This document shows positions 44,330 to 52,412 of a stretch of 61,161 nt of DNA, piece by piece. The notes under the pieces are model-generated. The model saw only the letters and a program-made list of their open reading frames with translations, was not told the DNA's origin and made no database searches. The DNA is from Eubacteriales bacterium (lineage in GTDB: Bacteria; Bacillota; Clostridia; Lachnospirales; Lachnospiraceae), in contig JAUNPJ010000013.1 in NCBI GenBank assembly GCA_030536755.1, positions 1-61,161 of the forward strand, in the 5' to 3' direction. Numbering within the stretch: position 1 is the stretch's first letter; every line of letters begins with the position of its first letter. The position numbers and the translations under genes were made by a program.

Positions 44330-45040
44330 CTACTCTATGATCAGATTTTCACCAAAATAAATGTTCCCCTGTCTCACACATGATTCATAAGAATCAATAC
44401 AGGGATAGCTGCTTTCCTTCTGCGGATGATACCAGACTCCGCGCATCCCGTACTGACAGGCTCCCTGCACATCCTTCCTCAGGCTGTCTCCAATAAACAC
44501 AATTTCTTCCGGTTTACATTTCATTTTCTCTGTACAAACCTCAAAAAAATGTGCCGCTGGCTTTTCCACGCCCGTCTCCTCACTGGTCGTCATCTGACTC
44601 ACCGCATCGAGAACCCCCAATTTCTCCAGTTTTTTGTACTGTATATATGCCGTCATGTCAGAGCCGATTCCAATTGGAATCTGTTTCTTCTGGAGGGTTT
44701 TGATCAAATCCATCAGACCCGGCTCTGGCTTCATGACGTCAATCAAAGTATCCCAGTAAACATGATACATTTTCAGCGCATAGGAAGAAAATGGCACATG
44801 TAAAAAATCGAGCATACACTGAAAACGAATTAAGCGATTATGATTGGCAGCACAGTCACTGCCTGTTCTCCTTTTTATGGTTTCCTGGGCTTTCGTAAAT
44901 GTTTTGTAAAAAGTCTCCTCACAGATGGAAAACGCAGACATGCAGTATTCTTTCAAAGCCTGCATGGCAACTTCATTGCACGCATCATAATCATACATCG
45001 TATTGTCAATATCAAAAATAACAGCTTTTATCATCTGCAT
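44330..45040 (-). CDS. HAD-superfamily phosphatase (YjjG-like)
   Basis: A 236-residue HAD hydrolase with the nucleophile motif VIFDIDNTMYDYD, motif II GSDMT, a Lys in VEKPAAHFF, and IVFIGDSLRKDVQGA. The helical cap inserted after motif I is of the C1 type, resembling YjjG nucleotidases and related sugar phosphatases. Within the ascorbate-type operon it may dephosphorylate a pathway side product (inference). Two starts are possible, ATG 45040 and ATG 45034; GGAGG lies 3 or 9 nt before them. Confidence 0.88.
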   Translation of the reverse strand: MQMIKAVIFDIDNTMYDYDACNEVAMQALKEYCMSAFSICEETFYKTFTKAQETIKRRTGSDCAANHNRLIRFQCMLDFLHVPFSSYALKMYHVYWDTLIDVMKPEPGLMDLIKTLQKKQIPIGIGSDMTAYIQYKKLEKLGVLDAVSQMTTSEETGVEKPAAHFFEVCTEKMKCKPEEIVFIGDSLRKDVQGACQYGMRGVWYHPQKESSYPCIDSYESCVRQGNIYFGENLIIE

Positions 45041-45064
45041 TTCCCTCCTGTAAATTGTGGTTCT

Positions 45065-45751
45065 TTATTTTTGGCCGTAATAAGCATTCTCTCCATGTTT
45101 TCTGAAATAATGCTTATCCTGCAAAGACTGCGGTGCCGGAGTACAATGCGGATGAATACTCTCGCAGTGAGCTGCCATCTTCGCAACTTCTTCCAGTACA
45201 ACCGCATTATGGACTGCCTCGTGGGCATCTTTTCCCCATGCAAATGGCCCATGATTCTTACAGAGCACACATGGAACTGCCTCAACATCAGCCTTCCGGA
45301 AATGCTCCACGATCAACTTTCCTGTGTTTGTCTCATAATCTTCCAGTTCCTCTGCTGTCAGATTTCTGACACATGGAATTTCCCCATACATATAATCCGC
45401 ATGAGTCGTTCCATAACATGGAATCGATCTTCCCGCCTGCGCCCAACTCGTTGCCCAGGTAGAATGCGTATGAACGACACCACCGATGGATGGAAAAGCT
45501 TTATACAGTTCACAGTGTGTTGCTGTGTCAGAAGAAGGATTCATATCTCCTTCAATCTTATTCATGTTCAAATCCATTACGACCATATCTTCCGGTTTTA
45601 ATTTGTCATAATCAACGCCACTCGGTTTGATAACAAAATAGCCTGTCTCACGGTCTATGGCACTGACATTTCCCCATGTAAAGGTAACCAGACCATATTT
45701 GGGAAGTTCCATATTTGCCTCATATACAATTCTTTTCAGTTCTTCTAACAT
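45065..45751 (-). CDS. ulaF: L-ribulose-5-phosphate 4-epimerase (UlaF/AraD)
   Basis: A 228-residue class II aldolase-fold epimerase converting L-ribulose 5-phosphate to D-xylulose 5-phosphate. Motifs are [33 protein letters not shown] and the zinc ligands in [13 protein letters not shown] with a later His. The context (ulaG, ulaABC-type transporter, ulaE) points to ascorbate breakdown rather than arabinose. Its start overlaps the end of the beta-propeller gene by 7 nt. Confidence 0.95.
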   Translation of the reverse strand: MLEELKRIVYEANMELPKYGLVTFTWGNVSAIDRETGYFVIKPSGVDYDKLKPEDMVVMDLNMNKIEGDMNPSSDTATHCELYKAFPSIGGVVHTHSTWATSWAQAGRSIPCYGTTHADYMYGEIPCVRNLTAEELEDYETNTGKLIVEHFRKADVEAVPCVLCKNHGPFAWGKDAHEAVHNAVVLEEVAKMAAHCESIHPHCTPAPQSLQDKHYFRKHGENAYYGQK

Positions 45752-46824
45752 GACACTTCCTCCTCACTGATGGTATACATTGCCACCTCATCGATCTCAC
45801 GGTTGGTAGAGATGATGACATCCTTTCCATCCTTCACATAATGATATACATTTGCAGATCCACAGTCCTGGTCAATCAAACGCATCTCATATTCTTTTGT
45901 TTCCTGATTATAGGTAAACATCATAAGATTGCGCTCGCCCTTTCTGTGTCCAACCACCAGTGCCGGTTTTCCGCAGAGCATTCCGCCGTAAATGGAATGG
46001 CAGAATTCTGCATCTTTCTCATACTCATATACCTGTTCAAAAACGCCGTTCTGTTTCTTATAAATACGGATTTTCTCACCGTGGAAAGGAGATAATACAG
46101 CCAGCTCTTTCTCGCCGTCACCATCAAAATCCACCAGAACTGCATCACTTGCAGCCTTGCTAAGGAGTTCTCGAATCTCCCACTCTCCTTCGGAAGTTTC
46201 TGGCGGAACAAACTGAAACACACCATTATCGGCTGAGATCACGCTTGTCTGGACACCATCTTCTTCTACTTTATAATATCCATGATTTTTGAGCATGTTA
46301 TCCTTCAGAACCGTTAACTGCAACTGATTTTCGGCTGAAAACTGAGACATATCTTCCGGAAGCTCTGCCACATACACTTTTCCCGGCGAACTCCAGTCAT
46401 CCTTAAACTGATGATCGGATTTCAGCGCACATGCGATCAGATAACGTTTTCCATTTCTCTCCAGAATATCAAAGCGATGTACAAACGGAAGATCCACAAG
46501 CGTACGGATTTCCCAGTCACCCTTTCCGCGTGGTGTCACAATCACGATTTTTGCTTCTTTGGAATCATTCGGAGAATAGAATTTGTGTGTGGCAAGGAAC
46601 TGTCCATCACTTCCCGGAACCTGCACCATCGTCATCACTCCGCCTGGTTCTTCCCATACCACATCTTCCTGATTTCCATCCAGATCAAAAAGAAGACATT
46701 TATCCACTTTCTCAGCCGCTACGAGAAAATAACCTTTTCCCTGATAATGAAGCGGCGCAATGGAATAACACTTTGTCAAATTTGAAATTACTTTTTTTGA
46801 AATCACCATTTTTTTCGTCATCAT
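45745..46824 (-). CDS. Cytoplasmic beta-propeller-like protein in the ascorbate operon, function unknown
   Basis: A 359-residue protein without a signal peptide or membrane helix. It has repeated beta-strand modules, one of FG-GAP/VCBS type ([17 protein letters not shown], about residue 230), a calcium-loop pattern. It reads as a five- to seven-bladed propeller. It starts directly after the ulaE stop and overlaps ulaF, so it is translated with the pathway enzymes. The expected ulaD decarboxylase is missing from the operon. It might supply a lactonase or isomerase step or bind substrate, but no catalytic motif is recognised. Confidence 0.82.
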   Translation of the reverse strand: MMTKKMVISKKVISNLTKCYSIAPLHYQGKGYFLVAAEKVDKCLLFDLDGNQEDVVWEEPGGVMTMVQVPGSDGQFLATHKFYSPNDSKEAKIVIVTPRGKGDWEIRTLVDLPFVHRFDILERNGKRYLIACALKSDHQFKDDWSSPGKVYVAELPEDMSQFSAENQLQLTVLKDNMLKNHGYYKVEEDGVQTSVISADNGVFQFVPPETSEGEWEIRELLSKAASDAVLVDFDGDGEKELAVLSPFHGEKIRIYKKQNGVFEQVYEYEKDAEFCHSIYGGMLCGKPALVVGHRKGERNLMMFTYNQETKEYEMRLIDQDCGSANVYHYVKDGKDVIISTNREIDEVAMYTISEEEVSC

Positions 46825-46826
46825 CC

Positions 46827-47687
46827 TTATGCAACCTGCCTTTCCGTATCCTGTTTTTTCAAAATATGCGTCATCATCTGTTTCGCAAATACCAGATCTG
46901 CTCTCCAGTTTTCATTACCTGTGTACCAGAATTCTGTTACATATTTGCGCACACCAAGTTCCCACGCTTTTTGAATGGCAGCCTCAAAATTCACATGACC
47001 GGTACCAAAAGGAATTTCTCTGAATTTTCCCGGAACAGTCTCTTTCAAATGCATAGCTGCCAGATGCCCTTTTCCTTTTTCCAGATCCTCTAATACATCG
47101 GTACCATAGGATACGGCAGCATTGGTAATATTTCCAATGTCAGGATAAACCGTCAGATAACTGGAATTTACCATATTTACATAATTCATGGCCTTTTCAA
47201 CCGTATTCATAAATTCTGTTTCCATTGTCTCGAATCCAAGCACCACGCCTGCACGTGCAGCCATCTCTGCTGCCTTCTGCAGATTTTTGGCAAATCTCTC
47301 TTTTGTCTCCGGGCTGGATTCCTCATAATATACATCATAGCCTGCAAGCTGGATAATGCGCACTCCCAGATCTTCTGCAAGGCTGATTGCTTTTTCCATA
47401 ATCTCCATTCCTCTTGCGCAGACTTTCGGGTCGCTGCTTCCAAGAGGATATTTTCTGTGACCGCTCAGGCACATGGTGCGAATCGGCATGCCCACACCAT
47501 TCATAATCGCAACAAGACCGGCACGCTCTTCCTGTGTCATATCAAGACGGGAAAGCTTTGCATCTGTCTCATCAATGCTGATTTCCAGGAAATCAAAGCC
47601 AGCCTGTTTCGCCGCCATCAGTTTTTCCCTCCATGTCAGGTCAGAGGGCATAGACTTTTCATAAAGTCCCAATGTATATGCTTTCAT
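46827..47687 (-). CDS. ulaE: L-xylulose/L-ribulose-5-phosphate 3-epimerase UlaE-like
   Basis: A 286-residue TIM-barrel of the xylose-isomerase-like family. Signatures are KAYTLGLYEKSMPSDLTW, FDFLEISIDETD, MCLSGHRKYPLGS and the metal ligand regions VLGFETMETEF and YPDIGNITNA. It interconverts L-xylulose 5-phosphate and L-ribulose 5-phosphate in ascorbate breakdown. ATG 47687 has GGAGG 7 nt upstream. It follows the DeoR gene after 53 nt. Confidence 0.95.
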   Translation of the reverse strand: MKAYTLGLYEKSMPSDLTWREKLMAAKQAGFDFLEISIDETDAKLSRLDMTQEERAGLVAIMNGVGMPIRTMCLSGHRKYPLGSSDPKVCARGMEIMEKAISLAEDLGVRIIQLAGYDVYYEESSPETKERFAKNLQKAAEMAARAGVVLGFETMETEFMNTVEKAMNYVNMVNSSYLTVYPDIGNITNAAVSYGTDVLEDLEKGKGHLAAMHLKETVPGKFREIPFGTGHVNFEAAIQKAWELGVRKYVTEFWYTGNENWRADLVFAKQMMTHILKKQDTERQVA

Positions 47688-47740
47688 GTTTCCGCCTCCT
47701 ATTTCGGCCATTTCTGAAACAATCCGCATAGCATATTCTG

Positions 47741-48511
47741 TTAAAAATCACTTTTCCGAACCTGATGAATGTCAACTCCTTTTTCACGAAGCAGTTCCAA
47801 CTCTTCTTTTGGCGCCATCTCATCTGTAATCAGGTGCTTGACCATATGGATTCCACAGCTGATAAAACTGCTGTTTCTTCCTATTTTTGTGTGATCTGCC
47901 AGAATATAAACCTCCTGTGTAGCATGTTCGATCATTAATTGGTTGACGTTAACTTCATTGGCAATCTCTGTTGTCATTCCTGTAAGAGAAGAGATTCCCG
48001 AACATCCTACAAACGCTTTTTTCGCAAAAATATTCTGGAGATTTCTCACAGCAAAGTCTCCCACCATTGCTTCTTTTGGATAGCGGAGCTCGCCTCCTGT
48101 CAGGATAATGCTCACTCCGTCACCTTTTTCGTGATTAATGGCCTTTCCGTTATTCGTAATGACTGTCACATTTTCTCTGTCAATGTACTGAATCATGTGA
48201 AGTGCATTGGAACTGGTATTAATGAAAATGGTATCTTCATTTTCTATCAGAGTGGCTGCGTATTTTGCAATCAAATCCCTGTAAATCGTCACATCATCAA
48301 TTTTCCCGGCAGTCTCTTCTGTCGCTTTGGCTCCGCCATAAAATCTGGTTACCAGGTTATTCTCTTCCAGATACTGAAGATCCCGTCTTATGGTAATCAC
48401 TGACACATCCAGACGCTTTGCCAGCTCATCAACGCGAACCTCTGGATTTCTCTGCAAAATCTCTACAATCTGATTTCTTCTGCCCTCTACATATGCACGC
48501 TCTCTTTTCAT
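47741..48511 (-). CDS. DeoR-family transcriptional regulator of the ascorbate operon
   Basis: A 256-residue DeoR/GlpR repressor: N-terminal helix-turn-helix (VRVDELAKRLDVSVITIRRDLQYLEE) and a C-terminal sugar-phosphate sensor (VITNNGKAI, ILTGGELRY, VGCSGISSLTGM, DHTKIGRNSS). It is comparable to UlaR of E. coli. It has its own promoter inside the operon, with TTCATAAA motifs also found at the ulaG promoter, so it probably controls both. Start ATG 48511 follows GGAG with 6-nt spacing. Confidence 0.93.
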   Translation of the reverse strand: MKRERAYVEGRRNQIVEILQRNPEVRVDELAKRLDVSVITIRRDLQYLEENNLVTRFYGGAKATEETAGKIDDVTIYRDLIAKYAATLIENEDTIFINTSSNALHMIQYIDRENVTVITNNGKAINHEKGDGVSIILTGGELRYPKEAMVGDFAVRNLQNIFAKKAFVGCSGISSLTGMTTEIANEVNVNQLMIEHATQEVYILADHTKIGRNSSFISCGIHMVKHLITDEMAPKEELELLREKGVDIHQVRKSDF

Positions 48512-48567
48512 ATCTTTCTCCTTTTTTCCATTTATTATTTTCCACAACAATCCTCTTTATATGAATG

Positions 48568-48596
48568 ATTATATCGTTTTTTATGAATTTTGTCAT
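48568..48596 (-). promoter_or_regulatory. Internal promoter for the DeoR gene and downstream enzymes
   Basis: On the minus strand, ATGACA (48591-48596) and TATAAT (48568-48573) with a 17-bp spacer that contains TTCATAAAA. A further GTTCATAAAGTTCAC motif lies on the plus strand at about 48664-48678. These may be DeoR sites. The rest of the 200-nt gap to the IIB gene shows nothing else. Confidence 0.65.
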
Positions 48597-48710
48597 TGTT
48601 TTTTTATGATACATTCGAAAAAAGGGTATAAAAAATACAGACAGCATTTACGGGCTGAAATCGTTCATAAAGTTCACAAACACACATGCTATGCGGTAAT
48701 TGCCTGTCCT

Positions 48711-49016
48711 TTATTCGATAATACCGTTCTCTCTCATTTTGTCTTCAATCTCTTTCTGAGACATGATGTTGCGAAGACCGATTACTTTTGTTCCTTTTTT
48801 CTCAGCATCTTTAAACATATTCACAAAGTTCTGTGCGCAGAATACTACATCAAACTGAGCTGCCGCACTTTTTCCTTCTGACAAAGCACAGTGATGTACT
48901 TTGCCCGGTTTTAAACCAACTTTATCCAATACCTTCTGCATTGTCATTTTCATCATCAGACTGGAACCTGCTCCATTTGCACAACATACCAAAAAGCTCA
49001 TATTTTCTTTTGCCAT
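48711..49016 (-). CDS. ulaB: PTS ascorbate-type IIB component
   Basis: A 101-residue phosphocysteine domain with the active-site loop FLVCCANGAGSSLMM (Cys11/12) near the N-terminus. IIB passes phosphate from IIA to L-ascorbate during uptake by IIC. Start ATG 49016 has AAGGAG 9 nt upstream. It lies after the IIC gene, whereas E. coli has IIC-IIB-IIA order. The gene length matches UlaB (101). Confidence 0.95.
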   Translation of the reverse strand: MAKENMSFLVCCANGAGSSLMMKMTMQKVLDKVGLKPGKVHHCALSEGKSAAAQFDVVFCAQNFVNMFKDAEKKGTKVIGLRNIMSQKEIEDKMRENGIIE

Positions 49017-49062
49017 TTTTTTAATCTCCTTTTTCAATTTATTTTTTATGACTTTATAACGT

Positions 49063-50547
49063 TTAAGCTGCTTTTTTTTCTTTTAACTCTTTATATGCCT
49101 CGTAATCTTCTGTCATCATAAAATATCCTTCTTTGTCCAGGCGATACTGAATCTGAGGAATTGCAATCAGTACGATCGCCACAATCGCTACACCTGCATA
49201 GCTTAAGAACTTCATCACTCCGGTCATCACAGGCCATACAACTGCCCAGTCCCACATACCGAGATATCCGCCGTATGCGGCCATTCCTACCCAGCCTGCG
49301 ATGAGCGCAGAACCGAATACCTGACACAGACCGGAAATAAACGGAAGGATCAATGCTGCCTTGACACCGCCTTTTTCATTTGCGAAAATTGCTATGGTTG
49401 CGTTGTCAAAGAATACAGGTACGAATCCACAGATAACCAATACCGGACTTTTCAATGCGATCAGTGCAGCAATCGCAAGGATCTGTCCCACAAATCCAGC
49501 CAAAAATCCAAGAGGAACTGCATTGGCAGAACCAAAACCGAATGCTACGGCACAGTCTACACCAGGTACGGAACCTGGAAGCAGTTTGTCTGCAATACCC
49601 TGGAAGGAAGCAGTCAGCTCTGTTACGAAGGTTCTTACTCCAAGCTGCAGGATTGCAAGATATACAGAGAAGTACAGACATGTCTGAATGACATAGAATA
49701 CCATACTCTGTCCCTCTGCCATGAATCCCTGCTCTGTCAGATAATCACGTCCAAGGATGCAAAGGATCGCTCCGAAGAAGATCAGCATCAGGATGGAAGT
49801 ACATACCATATTTTCATTAAAGATAGACATAAATCCCGGAAGCTCAATGTCATCGATTTTCTTTACTTCTTTACCATTTTTCTTTTTACCGAATAATTTC
49901 TCAGCCAGCCAGGTGTTTAACGCAACACCGAACATCTGCTGATGTGCCAGACAGAAGCCTGCACCGTCAGAAAGTTCCTGACACGGCTTGATCGTCAGGT
50001 TTGCACCTACTGCCCAGTATAAACCAAGCACGATTGCCATTACAATGATTAATTTTACATCGCTCTTGATCAGGAACGGACAAGCAAACATAATCAGCCA
50101 ATATGCTGTCGCTGCCTGCTGTACCTGCACATGACCGGTTGTAAACAGCGCTCTCATCTTTGTATATTTGCTGAAACGAACCAGCAAAATATTGACGATA
50201 AACGCGATCAGAAGAAGAATCATCGCATTTCCAAATCCTTTGCCGAACACTTCTTCGACACCGGCTGTTACTGCATTTTGTCCGAAATACGGGTCGATAA
50301 CCATCGCGTCCATATTGAATCGGTCTTTCAGACCAACCAGTACAGGACGGAAGTTGCTTACCAGACCGCTGGAACCGACTGTAAGAATCAAATAACCAAC
50401 AATCGCCTTAATGGCACCTGCCAAAACATCATACCAGGGTTTCCCCAGCAGGATATATCCTAAAATTACAATCAAACCGATCATAAATGCAGGCTGCTGT
50501 AAAATATTCGTCGCAAAATATGACCATATGTTCATCAAAATTTCCAT
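49063..50547 (-). CDS. ulaA: PTS ascorbate-type transporter IIC component
   Basis: A 494-residue membrane permease with about eleven helices, of the UlaA/SgaT family. It begins MEILMNIWSYFATNILQQPA and has conserved segments FMIGLIVILGYILLGKPWYD, HVQVQQAATAYWLI and TELTASFQGIADKLLPG. It transports L-ascorbate (or a related sugar acid) with concomitant phosphorylation. It lies between the IIA gene (23 nt gap) and the IIB gene. Confidence 0.95.
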   Translation of the reverse strand: MEILMNIWSYFATNILQQPAFMIGLIVILGYILLGKPWYDVLAGAIKAIVGYLILTVGSSGLVSNFRPVLVGLKDRFNMDAMVIDPYFGQNAVTAGVEEVFGKGFGNAMILLLIAFIVNILLVRFSKYTKMRALFTTGHVQVQQAATAYWLIMFACPFLIKSDVKLIIVMAIVLGLYWAVGANLTIKPCQELSDGAGFCLAHQQMFGVALNTWLAEKLFGKKKNGKEVKKIDDIELPGFMSIFNENMVCTSILMLIFFGAILCILGRDYLTEQGFMAEGQSMVFYVIQTCLYFSVYLAILQLGVRTFVTELTASFQGIADKLLPGSVPGVDCAVAFGFGSANAVPLGFLAGFVGQILAIAALIALKSPVLVICGFVPVFFDNATIAIFANEKGGVKAALILPFISGLCQVFGSALIAGWVGMAAYGGYLGMWDWAVVWPVMTGVMKFLSYAGVAIVAIVLIAIPQIQYRLDKEGYFMMTEDYEAYKELKEKKAA

Positions 50548-50570
50548 TTTTCTTCCCCCGTTTTTTATGA

Positions 50571-51026
50571 TTAATCCAGATATTTTTTCTGTATCTCAAG
50601 AAGATCCTCTTCCGTCTTTGCATTCATAAGCTCATTCAGAACCTCTTCACTTCCGAGAACTTCTGACAGCTTTGCCATATTCTCCAGATGCTGTTCCGGA
50701 TTACAGGATGCCAGCGTAAAAAACAGTACCGCATCCTTCTCCGGATCTTCCGGATCAAAGCTGACCGGCTCTTCCAGCTTCATAAAGGCAATGGCTGTTT
50801 TATGTACGCCTTTTGCACATTCCTGTGAATGCGGCATGGCAACGTTTGGAACAATAACAATGTATGGTCCGTATTCTTCCACACAACGAATGATATCCTC
50901 TTTGTAGTTTGCCTCCACGGTACCATCGGCTTCCAGAACTTCACAGCTCATGCGAATCGCATCTTTCCAGTCCTGTGCACGCTCTGCAAATTTTACGTGA
51001 TGATTTTCAACAAAATTTCTTAACAT
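50571..51026 (-). CDS. ulaC: PTS ascorbate-type IIA component
   Basis: A 151-residue IIA of the mannitol/fructose-like fold with phosphorylatable His66 in VIVPNVAMPHSQE. It receives phosphate from HPr and passes it to IIB. It lies between ulaG (19 nt gap) and the IIC gene. Whether Ser46-less HPr (44053-44310), encoded at the operon end, is its main donor is an open question. Confidence 0.94.
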   Translation of the reverse strand: MLRNFVENHHVKFAERAQDWKDAIRMSCEVLEADGTVEANYKEDIIRCVEEYGPYIVIVPNVAMPHSQECAKGVHKTAIAFMKLEEPVSFDPEDPEKDAVLFFTLASCNPEQHLENMAKLSEVLGSEEVLNELMNAKTEEDLLEIQKKYLD

Positions 51027-51045
51027 AAGTTACCCCCTGTTTTTC

Positions 51046-52149
51046 TTACAGACAAGAACGGAACGGAATGTTCTGTGGTGCCTCAAAGCAGTCCTCAAAA
51101 CCTCTTCTGTGGTGGTATGCACGTTTGTCCTTATCTGTCGGATATACATATTTGCCGCCTACTTCCCAGAAGAATGGATGGAATTTGTAATCCAGACGGT
51201 CTTTCTTCATATCATATAATACACGAATTTCGTTCACATCTGCCATAAAGTTTGTCCATACGTCATAGTGAATCGGGATGACAACCTTGCATCTCAGTGC
51301 CTCTGCCATTCTCAGGATGTCGCAGGAAGTCATTTTGTCTGCCATTCCAACCGGATTCTCACCGTAAGAACCAAACGCTACATCTACATCATAATCTTTT
51401 CCATGTTTTGCGAAATAGATGGAATAATGAGAGTCACCGCTGTGATAAATATTTCCGCCCGGGGTTTTAATCAGATAATTGACAGCTTTGTCATCCATAT
51501 CCGTCGGGCATACACCAGTCAGCTCTTCTCTGTCAGGTCCTGTGGAATCTGTTGTTACCAGGCAGGTTCTGTCAAAAGAATCCAGCGCTACAATCTCGAT
51601 GTCTTTAATCTTAATTGTATCACCAGGTCTTACTGTTACGCAACGGTCTGCCGGAACGCCCCATTTCTGCCATAATTCTACCGATTTCTTTGGTCCGATA
51701 AATGGAACCGGAATTTCTTTTCCGTTCTCATCTACGGTTGTCATTCCTGATTTGATTACATGTGCTGCATATTCTGCACTCATATGATCCTGATGATAAT
51801 GAGTAGCCAGTACTGCATCTACCTGTTTGATTGCGAATGGATCGATGACAAACGGAACTGCACGAAGGTTTGGCTGCATCGCTCTTGCGCCGCACATATT
51901 TGCCATCTGATGGCCAACTTTCATTTTGCCGTCTCCGTGTGTTCTCTTTCCATTGCCGCACCATAAATCCACGGTGATGTTGCAGTTGCCTGGTGTTTTG
52001 AACCACATACCGGTGCATCCGAGCCACCACATAGCTACCGTTCCTGGTTTTACTTCCTCATTTTCGATTTCTTCGTTCAGCCAAGTTCCCCACTCAGGAA
52101 ACGTTCCCATGATCCAGCTCTCTCTTGTGATTTCGTCAATTTTGCTCAT
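51046..52149 (-). CDS. ulaG: L-ascorbate-6-phosphate lactonase
   Basis: A 367-residue metallo-beta-lactamase-fold enzyme that opens L-ascorbate 6-phosphate to 3-keto-L-gulonate 6-phosphate. It has [15 protein letters not shown] and the metal motif [14 protein letters not shown], and HSGDSHYS. E. coli UlaG is 354 residues. As the first gene of the operon it follows a sigma-A promoter. Its presence is the main sign that ascorbate is the substrate. Confidence 0.95.
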   Translation of the reverse strand: MSKIDEITRESWIMGTFPEWGTWLNEEIENEEVKPGTVAMWWLGCTGMWFKTPGNCNITVDLWCGNGKRTHGDGKMKVGHQMANMCGARAMQPNLRAVPFVIDPFAIKQVDAVLATHYHQDHMSAEYAAHVIKSGMTTVDENGKEIPVPFIGPKKSVELWQKWGVPADRCVTVRPGDTIKIKDIEIVALDSFDRTCLVTTDSTGPDREELTGVCPTDMDDKAVNYLIKTPGGNIYHSGDSHYSIYFAKHGKDYDVDVAFGSYGENPVGMADKMTSCDILRMAEALRCKVVIPIHYDVWTNFMADVNEIRVLYDMKKDRLDYKFHPFFWEVGGKYVYPTDKDKRAYHHRRGFEDCFEAPQNIPFRSCL

Positions 52150-52221
52150 AAAATCCTCCCTTTCTCGAACAAAACATTCATTTCGTTCATTTAATTTGTT
52201 CTTTATGTTTTTGTTAATGAT

Positions 52222-52250
52222 AATATATCACCATTTATGAACTTTTTCAA
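52222..52250 (-). promoter_or_regulatory. Promoter of the ascorbate operon with DeoR-like motifs
   Basis: On the minus strand, TTGAAA (52245-52250) and TATATT (52222-52227) with a 17-bp spacer containing GTTCATAAATGG; another GTTCATATAAAT lies just upstream of the -35 box. The TTCATAAA core also occurs at the DeoR gene promoter, so these are candidate DeoR operators. Confidence 0.65.
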
Positions 52251-52343
52251 GTTATTTATATGAACGTTCCTTTGTTTTATGATTGTTTTATTCATTTTTA
52301 CCTATTGCACAATTACAGAAACCTGTTTTTGTAACTATTCACC

Positions 52344-52390
52344 AAAAAAAGCTTCCGGTCAAAGTCTTTTCAGACATTCACCGGAAGCTT
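52344..52390 (-). terminator. Intrinsic terminator after feoB
   Basis: An 11-bp stem AAGCTTCCGGT/ACCGGAAGCTT (52349-52390) followed on the minus strand by TTTTTTT. It lies 23 nt beyond the feoB stop. Confidence 0.88.
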
Positions 52391-52412
52391 TCCTTCCATT
52401 TATATGATAAAC

